Notes under the pieces: model-generated
Database searches by the model: none
What the model was told of the DNA's origin: nothing
Seen by the model: only the letters and a program-made list of their open reading frames with translations
Source: Thecamonas trahens ATCC 50062
Lineage: Eukaryota; Apusozoa; Apusomonadida; Apusomonadidae
Direction of reading: 5' to 3'
Length of the DNA: 30,255 nt
Assembly (NCBI RefSeq): GCF_000142905.1
Contig: NW_013657672.1
Location: forward strand, 387,919 to 418,173
Translations under genes and position numbers: made by a program
In this document: positions 22,958 through 30,255 of the stretch, piece by piece
How the letters are laid out: the number at the start of each line of letters is the position of its first letter
Position numbering within the stretch: the first letter of the stretch is position 1

Positions 22958-25310
22958 TCAGCGCCGGTGAGCCGGAGAGTTGGAGTCGAGCGGAGCAAAG
23001 AACCGCGGAGCCTTGACGGGCTCGAGGATGTTACGGCTCTTGGTCGGGCGCGACGGGATCGAGTCCCGGGCCTGCTCTGAGCCAGGATCGACCGGAATGC
23101 GCGGGAGCGCGTCTGTGGTGGGGTCGGGTTCCGACTCGCCATCGGCCATGGCAGCCTCGGCGAGCTGGGCGCGGCGGAGGCGGGTGTGTGCCGACTGAAT
23201 AGTGTCAAAGTGGGCCAGAAGGGCAGGCAAGTCGGCGCTTGGCGATGAACTAGCACGGAGCGGATCGGGCTGCGGCTGCGCGGCGCGCGGCGCAAGGGCT
23301 GCAGCGCCGGCGGGAGCGCCCGACGTGGTGAGGGCCGACGCAGCCTGCAGGCGTGTGGCGAGGGCAACGTACGCCGACGACTGCGGGAGGAGCATGAGGA
23401 GGCCGTAGAGGGCGTGAAAGAGGAACGGATGGACAAGCGGCTTGAGCAGCTGGAGGCGGAGGCGGGCAAAGACCGGTGACTCGAGGAGCTGGATGAGCTT
23501 GTCGACCTGGACAAGGAGTTTGACGGTCACCTCGAGCTCACCAAACTTTTGGATGAGCTCAGTGGCGGTCTCGTAAGCCTGCGAGAGAGCACAGAGGGCA
23601 AAGGCGGCGACCGGATCGTGGCACCATGCATTGAAGAGAACAACAAAGAGGTCGATGCCGGATCGGGACGGCGCGGCGTCGACGCTTGCGTCGGCAGGCG
23701 ATGCGCCCATGGCCGCGAGCTTGGCGCGGAGCTGGACAAGCTCGGGTGCAGTGAGGAGGATGAGGTTGAGCTTGGCAACAAGGCTAGAGGCAAAGTCGAG
23801 GTGCGGAGAGGGAGCAAGGATGGTGGCAAACTCGACGTAGATGTCCTCAGCGTCAAGAAAGACGGCGAGCTGGCGGACAATAAGTGTGGCTCGCTCGCCG
23901 ACCAGCTCGGGTGAGGAGTGGAACATGGAGACGAGCTGGAACATGAACGACTCAAAGTACGAGCGCTTGAACGAGCAGAGCTTGGAGAGGACCTCGAGGA
24001 CGAGTTTGACGACCTTGACGGACGGGTCGTGGAGGGCGGTGAGGAGAGCTTCGACAAGGTGGTCCATCTCGCCGGCGACCGAGTCGGGCGACTTGAGGTG
24101 GAGCATGAGGATCCAGCGGAGCGCCGAAGTCCGGGTTGTGGCCCACGGGTTGGAGAGCTGCGATGTGGCTGTGCGGATGAGCGGAGCAAAGTCAAAGGCC
24201 TCTTCGGTGACCGACATGAGCGCGAGCAGATGCTGGTTGACGTGGATGGCGGCGAGTGTGATCTCCTCGACCTCGTGCGAGAGGCATGGCAGGACGTTGC
24301 CGAGAAGCGGGGCGACAAAGGGAATGATGATGGAGCCACCCATGATGATAAACTTGGAGGCCCAGAGGAGGGCAGTGAGCTGGGTAAACTCACAGTCGGA
24401 GCCGGTGTGCTCGACAATGATGGGGACCATGGCTTCAAAGTCGACGGCAGCCTCTGCGTCGGCCTCCTCGATCTCGCGAAGAAACTCAGCGAGCGCGCCG
24501 TCGGCGAGCCGACGGATCTCGGCGTTGACGTCCGCAAGGGCGGCATAGAGGCCTGGGAGAAGGGCCGGGAGGTGGTCGAGCAGGTCGATCTGGACCGAGT
24601 CGAGCATGGTGATCCAGTTGATGAGTGCCTGCCGCTGCCATGGGTTCTCGGTCTCGAGCCGCGTCGTCATGAGCTCGATGAGCGCCGAAACTGCGACGTC
24701 GTCGATCTCGGCCTCGGCCACAATGTCCTTCATCAGCCGGTCGAGCAGCTGTGCACCCGACCGGACAGCCTGGTCCGAGTCAGCGGTGAGCTTGAGGAGG
24801 CCGTCAAAGAGCTCGTTAAGGTACTCCATGATGGAGCCGCGCCCGACCTTGGCCACGTTGTACATTGATTCGAGGGCGTAGTACCGGACCCGCGCATCGG
24901 CATCGCCAAACGACCGCAAGACCGGCGGGACGAGGGCCGGCAGGTACGGGGCCACAAGAGTCGACGACAGGCCGATGGCCACAGCGGCAAGGCCGATGAG
25001 TCCGCCCTTGCGGGCGTTGGGCTGAGTGTTGGTCACGAACCGGGTGGTAAGGTCATCGATGATCTGTACAGGCAAGCGGTGAGTGTGGTTGCCGTTGGAG
25101 GGAGAGAGGAAGCGAGTGGTAGAGGGGGGGGGAGGGGGGAGGGGGGGGGGGGGGTGGAGAGGGTCGTACCGAGTGGACAAGGTTGGTCTTCTTGGTCCGC
25201 GCATACTCGCGGGTAAGCTGCTCTATCTGGAGGGCCACTAGCTTGCGCTTCTCGTACACCTTGTCAGAAAGCCCGCGCAGCTGTGGCTGCGTGAGCACTG
25301 ACTCGGTCAT
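22958..25310 (-). CDS. VAC14: VAC14, scaffold of the PIKfyve/Fab1 complex (two exons)
   Basis: Exon 1 (25310-25170, 47 codons: MTESVLTQPQLRGLSDKVYE onward) matches the family's LSDKLYEKRK N-terminus. Exon 2 (25063-22958) continues in phase 0 with IIDDLTTRFV, for 748 residues in all, close to the usual VAC14 length. Diagnostic blocks: NARKGGLIGLAAVAIGL, DADARVRYYALESMYNVAKV (HEAT repeats), SGAQLLDRLMKDIV, the central HEAT array, and the C-terminal block ATELIQKFGELEVTVKLLVQ, VDKLIQLLESPVFARLRLQL and ALYGLLMLLPQSSAYVAL. VAC14 holds the Fab1/PIKfyve kinase and the Fig4/Sac3 phosphatase together on endolysosomal membranes and thereby sets PI(3,5)P2 levels. No catalytic site is expected. The last 110 or so residues are low-complexity and variable, as in other species. 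The start codon lies 140 bases from the stop of the upstream same-strand ankyrin gene. Confidence 0.95.
25064..25169 (-). other. VAC14 intron
   Basis: A 106-base intron on the minus strand. The donor is GTACGA at 25169-25164 and the acceptor CTGTACAG ends at 25064, both in phase 0. A long C-rich tract (runs of 14, 6 and 9) follows the donor. ACTCACC lies about 18 bases before the acceptor and may be the branch region. The junction falls inside the conserved N-terminal block, which supports the splice sites. Confidence 0.85.
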
Positions 25311-25449
25311 GGTGTGGTGGTGTGGTGTGGTGGTGTGGTGTGGTGTGGTGTGGTGTGGGGTGCGGCGGGCGGTGGGCGGTGGGTGGTGGGCGGCGTGTGT
25401 GCGTGTGCGTGTGCGTGTGATCTGGAGGAGATCGGCATGTTCAATGATG
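25311..25449. repeat. TGGTG/GTGTGC simple repeats between VAC14 and the ankyrin gene
   Basis: The 139-base gap is almost entirely simple sequence: TGGTGTGGTG units (25311-25360), then GGGCGGTG-like units and a GTGTGC run (to about 25420). It must hold the VAC14 promoter and the 3' end of the ankyrin gene. No TATA element is evident. Confidence 0.7.
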
Positions 25450-28035
25450 TCAAGGGCCTGCAGGCGATGCGGCGAGCTTGGCATCGTCATCATCGGGCAA
25501 GGGTGGGTCTTGTGTCGGGGCGGGGGTGGGCTCTTGGGCAGGCTCTTGGGTGTTGGAGGTAGAGTCAGAGTTGGAGGCGTCAGCAGGAGGGTTGGGGCCA
25601 GGAGCTGCCTCTGCATCGTGGCCGGCGCCGTCGTTGTCTCCATCGTTGTCTCCATAATCTTTGGCGGAACCATGCGCCTCGGTGGGTTCGGAAATGCTGG
25701 CACTGGCACTGGGGCCGTCAGGATCGGCGTCGGCGTCAGCATTGACGAAAAGGGCGTCGAGCTGTGGGTACTTTTCCTCGAGGTCGGCGAGAGTGAGGTT
25801 GGAGTAGTCGAGCGGGCTCTTGCCGTTCTTGTCGCAGACCGAGAGATCTGCTCCCGACTTGGTGAGGAGGGACATGAGCGAGACATAACCCTTAAAGGAG
25901 GCGATGTGAAGGGCGGTCTGGCCGTTTGTGCGGACAATGTTGACCGAGCATCCGGCCTTGATGAGGGCAACGGCGACGTTGACGTGGCCCTTTGAGGCGG
26001 CGATGTAAAGCGGGGTGGCCTTGGAGTCCTCGACAGCGTTGACGTCGGCGCCGCCTGCCACGAGGGTGGCGATGCACGAGGCGTGGCCCTCCTGGGCGGC
26101 GATGTGGAGCGGCGACCAGCCGTTGCGCTTGCGGATGTTGACCGAGGCGCCGGCAGCGACGAGGGTCTTGAGCACGCCGACGTGTCCACCGCGGGCGGCA
26201 ATGTACATGGGCGTCTCGAGCGAGTCCTCGATGGCGTCGGGTACAGCGCCGGCGTCAAGGAGAGCACGGGTGACGTCGGCACGGCCCTCCTGGGCGGCGT
26301 AGTGCAGTGGAGTCATGCCGTCGCCATCCTGGATCTCGAGCGGGGCCGAGGCGGCCAGGAGGGAAGCGACGACAGCGGTGTGGCCCTTGTACGACGCAAT
26401 GTGCAACGGGGTCTGGCCCTTGGAGCGCTGGTGGCTCGGGTTGGCACCCGCGGCGAGGAGCAGGTCTAGGGCCGGGGCGTGGCCCTCGCGGGCGGCGACG
26501 TAGAGCGGGGTCTCGAGAGCGTCCTCAGGAATGTCGACCTGGGCGCCGCCGTCGAGCAGGAGGCGGACCACCTCTGTGTGGCCCTCCTGAGCGGCGTAGT
26601 GCAGCGGAGTCATGCCCTCCGAGTCCTTGTCGTCGACTTCGACGCCTGCACCGAGCAAGGCGTCGACGATGCCGGCGTAGCCCTTGTAGGCGGTGATGTG
26701 GAGGGCGGTCTGGCCCTCTTTCTTGGAGCTGACCGACGAGCCGGCAGCAAGGAGAGCCTTGACAAGGGTGACATGGCCCTTGGAGGCGGCAATGTAGAGC
26801 GGGATGGCGTCCGTTCGCTCGCGGGCGTTGACATCAGCGCCGGCTGTGAGCAGCTCGGCGACAACATCCTCGTGGCCGCCTTGGGCAGCGATGTGGAGAG
26901 CGGACCAGCCGTCTTCGTCGGTGGTGTTGACGTCGGCGCCGGCTTTGAGCAAGGCTTGGGTCATGACGACCGAGCCCTTAAAGGCGGCAATGTACAGCGG
27001 GGTCTGGCGGTTGCGGGCCACGGCGTCGACGTTGGCGCCGGCCTCGAGGAGAGCCTGGACGACTGGGGTGTGTAGGGTGTTGACGGCGTAGTGAAGAGCG
27101 GTGAGGCCGTCGCCATCTGCAGCGTTGATGTCGACGGGCGCGACAGGGCCATCGGACGTGGTGAGGGAGCGGACAAGCGGGGTGCGGCCGTACATGGCGG
27201 CGTGATGGAGAACGGTGAGGCCCATCGAGTCGGTAACGGCGCCCGGCAGGCCAAGGCCGAGCAGCCACTCTACGAGATCCCACGAGTCGCGGGCGGCGAG
27301 CGAGGCGACGTGCGCGGCAAAACCAAGCATGTCGAGCAGAGCGCGGGTGTGGACGACGGGTGAGTCACGCGGCGCCCAGGCCAGCTCCCACATGTACGAC
27401 TGGACAAACGAGCGCAGGTCGACAAACTTGTCCGACGCCGTCCGGCCGAGCAGAGGGAGGCGGATGCCCAGCGGGCCGGCAATGTCGGCGATGGCCGAGT
27501 GGGTGGCAACAAGGTCGGCGTGGGTGACAGGGCGATCCCACTTGAACGATGGCGCTACCACGGTGAGCATGTACTTGGTCTTGTCAGCAGCCTTTTTGGG
27601 CACGGGCCCGTTGAGGGAGACCGAGACCCAGAAGAGCGGGACGGCGCCGCCTGCCGCAGTGTGCTGCGGCGGCTCGGCGGCCCAGCCCTGCAGAGCAACG
27701 CACGATGCTTCGTAGGCGGCGCGAGCTTGATCAAGAGCGCCGGTCCAGGCGGTCATCTCGGACGGTGAGCCAGCCTGGAAGAGGTAGACGCGGAGCGAGG
27801 TCTCGACAGCAAAGACGAACTCACGCTTCTTGGGTGGAGGGTCACACACGGCGACCGCGATGACTGAGTCGAGCGGGATGCAGCCGGCCGGCTCTGCATC
27901 GTCGTCCTTCTTGAAGTAGTACACAAAGTTGGTGGTCAGCACCACATACCGTCGCTTCCATGACTTGCGCACCGCGCCCTGCTTGTGGAGAAAGCCCTCT
28001 TTCAGCACGGGCGTCAGGAACCGCTGTCCACTCAT
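25450..28035 (-). CDS. PH + PX-like + ankyrin-repeat protein
   Basis: 861 residues. Residues 11-108 form a PH domain: LKEGFLHKQGAVRKSWKRRY, VVLTTNFVYYFK, and the invariant C-terminal-helix Trp at MTAWTGALDQA (Trp97). The basic K/R positions after the first strand suit phosphoinositide binding. Residues 132-240 look PX-like (KYMLTVV, DLVATHSAIADIAG, LRSFVQSYMWEL, ALLDMLGF), less surely. From about 265 to 745 come roughly 14-15 ankyrin repeats of 33 residues (GMTPLHYAAQEGHTEVVRLL type). They show a three-repeat higher-order pattern: LHYAAQEG or LHIAAQEG, then LYIAASKG, then LHIASYKG. The C-terminal 100 or so residues are acidic and Pro/Ser-rich, probably disordered. Likely a membrane-recruited scaffold; partners unknown. 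The start is the first ATG before the PH domain. No intron is needed. Confidence 0.9.
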   Translation of the reverse strand: MSGQRFLTPVLKEGFLHKQGAVRKSWKRRYVVLTTNFVYYFKKDDDAEPAGCIPLDSVIAVAVCDPPPKKREFVFAVETSLRVYLFQAGSPSEMTAWTGALDQARAAYEASCVALQGWAAEPPQHTAAGGAVPLFWVSVSLNGPVPKKAADKTKYMLTVVAPSFKWDRPVTHADLVATHSAIADIAGPLGIRLPLLGRTASDKFVDLRSFVQSYMWELAWAPRDSPVVHTRALLDMLGFAAHVASLAARDSWDLVEWLLGLGLPGAVTDSMGLTVLHHAAMYGRTPLVRSLTTSDGPVAPVDINAADGDGLTALHYAVNTLHTPVVQALLEAGANVDAVARNRQTPLYIAAFKGSVVMTQALLKAGADVNTTDEDGWSALHIAAQGGHEDVVAELLTAGADVNARERTDAIPLYIAASKGHVTLVKALLAAGSSVSSKKEGQTALHITAYKGYAGIVDALLGAGVEVDDKDSEGMTPLHYAAQEGHTEVVRLLLDGGAQVDIPEDALETPLYVAAREGHAPALDLLLAAGANPSHQRSKGQTPLHIASYKGHTAVVASLLAASAPLEIQDGDGMTPLHYAAQEGRADVTRALLDAGAVPDAIEDSLETPMYIAARGGHVGVLKTLVAAGASVNIRKRNGWSPLHIAAQEGHASCIATLVAGGADVNAVEDSKATPLYIAASKGHVNVAVALIKAGCSVNIVRTNGQTALHIASFKGYVSLMSLLTKSGADLSVCDKNGKSPLDYSNLTLADLEEKYPQLDALFVNADADADPDGPSASASISEPTEAHGSAKDYGDNDGDNDGAGHDAEAAPGPNPPADASNSDSTSNTQEPAQEPTPAPTQDPPLPDDDDAKLAASPAGP

Positions 28036-28571
28036 GGGTTGGGAGAGCGGGGTGTGGCGGTGGTTGTGGTGGTTGTGGTGTGTATGTGTGTGTGCGGAGT
28101 GGGGGAGTGTGTGTGTGTGGGGGGGATGGCCTGATGGGGGGAGTAGTGGTTGTGGTTGTGTGGTTGTGTGAGTGTGTGTATGTGGAGTGGTGTGTGGAGT
28201 GCGTGTGCGTGTGGAGGTGTGCGGGGGAGGTGGCTGTTGGCTGTTGGCTGTTGGCTGTCGGCTGTTCGCTGTTGGCTGTCATTCTCCAACCTCCGCGTTT
28301 TGGTTTTATCGCATGCCAGTTCGTCGCTGTGCCGTTCCGGGGCAATGTATTTCGCCGTCTGACCAGGTGGGGAAGGGGGGGGGGGAGGAGGCACGAGGAT
28401 ACTTGTCTTCACGGGCGAAAGAGGAGGGCGTGCATATTGCTGGCGATGTCGCGTATGTGGGATGTGTGGACTGGGATGGGTGGGCTGGGTGGGATGGATG
28501 GCGTGATGGGTGTGTGATGGGTGTGGGGTGGGGTGGGTGGGGGGGGGGGGGGTGAGGTGGCGAGGGCGGGC
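28036..28571. other. divergent intergenic region rich in GT/GGGT simple sequence
   Basis: It separates the start of the ankyrin gene (minus) from the proposed start of the Gly/Ser-rich gene (plus). It contains TGTGTG/GTGG simple sequence (28080-28220), a 7-base tandem repeat (28232-28280), G runs at about 28375-28385 and 28539-28552, and GGGATGG-type units (28450-28540). No gene is seen. Both promoters must lie here, but no core element stands out. Confidence 0.5.
28232..28280 (+). repeat. 7-bp tandem repeat (GGCTGTT)
   Basis: Seven consecutive copies of GGCTGTT, two of them with single-base changes (GGCTGTC, CGCTGTT). It is non-coding and about 200 bases upstream of the ankyrin gene's start. 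Confidence 0.85.
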
Positions 28572-30255
28572 ATGTTCTATGGCTGGCGGTTGGGGCTCAC
28601 TCGGCAGAAGGAGGTGGATGTAGGCGTCAAAACGGCTGCACAGGGCACAGTTGCCGAGGTGGAGACGATTCAGGGTGAAGATGCTCTCGAGGCGCCTTTG
28701 CTGGAGCTGGTGCTCAAGCCAGAGCAGCAGGCCGAGGTGCGTCTGCCGGTGGCGGCGATGACACCTCCGGCGATCGCGGCGCCAGCTGGCGCGGTGGGGG
28801 CGCCAGTCTTCTCGATGACCACCGTTGCCATGATCGACGGCCTGGTCGAGGCATGCAGTGACGATGACGATGGGGCCTATGTGTCGAAACCAGTGCTGAG
28901 CTTGGCGCAGCGCGCTGCACTTCGCAAGGCCAAGATGGAGAGGGAGGCCAAGGTTGCAGAGGCGCGTGCGATGGGCGCGCAGCTGAGGGCGGCGCGTGAG
29001 GCTGCAGCTGTGGCTGAAGCCCAGGCAGAGCCGGTTCAGGAGGAGCCGGAGCACTCGCAGACGCCGAAGCGCGGGCAGCCAAGGCCGCACTGGAAGAGGC
29101 CAAGATGGCGTTTGCCGAAGTGTGGATGCAACAACGGCAGCCAGTGTACAGAGTGCCGGCGATACAACCGCGGCAGTGGCAGCAACCAGTGTACAGAGTG
29201 CAGGCGCGACGGCTGCACGCACAGGCGCGGCTCGCCATCGTCACCGTCCTGGCCCAGCAGGGCGCGACTGGCGGTGGCGGTGGCTTCGATCCGACTCCGA
29301 TCGGGGTCGGAATCGACTCGGACGACACGTCGTCAGGAACCGATGTCGTCAACATGGCCAACTGGACGGACTCGGACTCGACGATGAGCGCAAGCGATGC
29401 GCCTCTGGCAACAGCCATGTTTGGAGGAGGCGGCGGAGGCGGCGGAGGCGGCGGAGGTGGCGGGGATGGGTCTTGGAGCAGTTTGAGCGGCTCGGAATCT
29501 GATTGGAACGGCAGCCTGGACTCGGACTCGGGGGAGACCCGAGCTCCCGGCCAGGAACTGGAGACCGAGTCAGAATCAAGCTCAGCAGCAACGCGGGCGC
29601 CCATGTCACGGCGCAGCGGGGGCGGCAGCGGAGGCGGCGGTGGCGGCAGCGGTGGCGGTGGCTGGTCCAGCAGCGGATCGGACTCCGAGTCTAGTTCCGA
29701 CTCGTCAGTGCCGACACGCACGGGTGGGTTGAGACATACTGCAGCGGATGGAGGACATGATGCATTCAGTGGAAGTCGTGTCGTGCACAGCTGCGACGCG
29801 TCTGGCGGTGGAGGCAGTCGTTTCCTCTCTGGACGTGGTATTCTAGCTGGAGGCCGCTACACTCCGAGCAGTGGTGCGCTTGCGGGCGATGACGGCCATG
29901 CCATGCGTGCCGGCGATGGCGTTCGTTACATCCCGAGCGGTGGCGTGTCTGGTGGCGACGGCGGTCGTTACATCCTGAGCGGTGGTGCGTCTGCTGGTGA
30001 TGGCGGCCACTACGTGTCTGGTGGCGACGGCGGTCGCTACGTGGCCGGCGGTGGTATGTCTGCTGGTGATGGCGACCATGCCATGCGTGCCGGTGATGGC
30101 GTTCGTTACATCCCGAGCGGTGGCGTGTCTGGTGGCGACGGCGGTCGTTACATCCTGAGCGGTGGTGCGTCTGCTGGTGATGGCGGCCACTACGTGTCTG
30201 GTGGCGACGGCGGTCGCTACGTGGCCGGCGGTGGTATGTCTGCTGGTGATGGCGG
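28572..30255 (+). CDS. Gly/Ser/Asp-rich repeat protein, 3' partial, with a frame break
   Basis: The first part reads from an ATG at 28572 (MFYGWRLGLTRQKEVDVGVK) and contains an Ala/Glu/Arg helical segment (LSLAQRAALRKAKMEREAKV). The continuation lies in another frame, open from before 29054 (LADAEARAAKAALEEAKMAF) to the window end. The coiled-coil composition runs across the switch, so the break most likely sits between about 29030 and 29060: a one- or two-base indel, sequencing error, or unrecognised intron. The second part holds QPVYRV twice, an acidic Ser/Asp region, a run of 14 Gly (29410-29465), SGGGSGGGG linkers, an acidic Ser/Asp-Glu cluster, then Gly/Tyr/Arg repeats (GGDGGRYILSGGASAGDGG). 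No domain family is recognised. Low complexity and repeats suggest a structural or disordered protein. Confidence 0.5.
29881..30255 (+). repeat. 180-bp tandem repeat encoding a 60-residue Gly-rich unit
   Basis: Bases 29881-30060 and 30061-30240 are near-identical. The last 120 bases of each unit match exactly, and the differences are confined to the first 40 or so. A third unit begins at 30241. The period is a multiple of three, so the frame is kept (GVRYIPSGGVSGGDGGRYIL). Inside each unit a 15-18 residue subunit (SGGDGGRY-type) recurs. The array continues beyond the window. Confidence 0.92.

Noticed and set aside
29843-30190. Minus-strand Thr/Ala/Val-rich repeat frame
   Set aside because: It is the antisense of the 180-bp array; the plus frame is continuous with about 1 kb of upstream coding-like sequence.

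Overview
The window looks like nuclear DNA of a GC-rich, gene-dense unicellular eukaryote. Genes are long and mostly intron-free, a few short GT..AG introns are present, and the conserved proteins are eukaryote-specific (VAC14, VPS39, PH/ankyrin, DNase I-like). Poly(C)/poly(G) runs of 9-17 bases sit at most gene boundaries and in introns. The style resembles an apusomonad-type protist such as Thecamonas; that is an impression from memory, not a demonstrated assignment.

Layout. 212-853 (+): small alanine-rich helical protein of unknown function. 815-3768 (-): secreted/type I membrane protein in two exons. A signal-peptide exon joins in frame to a long exon carrying a Lys-Gly-Ser/Lys-Thr-Asp triplet tract, a (Pro-Thr-Pro-Ala)n stalk, an ectodomain, one membrane segment and a basic tail. 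3769-4551: divergent intergenic region with a string of GC hairpins. 4552-5787 (+): DNase I-family nuclease with signal peptide and C-terminal membrane anchor. 5996-8914 (+): VPS39-like HOPS subunit lacking its first blades. 8674-21054 (-): uninterrupted 4,126-residue protein with a DUF3638/DUF3645 SF2-like ATPase core, four EF-hands and a Vps62-like C-terminus. 21055-22957: no large gene, but three box C/D snoRNAs apparently within introns of a small plus-strand host transcript. 22958-25310 (-): VAC14 with one intron. 25450-28035 (-): PH + PX-like + ankyrin protein. 28572-end (+): Gly/Ser/Asp-rich protein with a frame break and a 180-bp tandem repeat, running off the window.

How it fits together. 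VAC14 (PIKfyve/Fab1 scaffold), VPS39 (HOPS tethering), a PH/PX-like ankyrin protein and a Vps62-like domain all point to endolysosomal membranes, but these are separately promoted eukaryotic genes and the grouping may be chance. The most novel material is the snoRNA cluster (two paralogues with compensatory terminal stems, and a third with a 10-bp stem and a 13-nt match to conserved LSU rRNA) and the giant DUF3638 protein. The introns that can be phased, and the predicted snoRNA-host introns, share an unusual GTAC-type donor.
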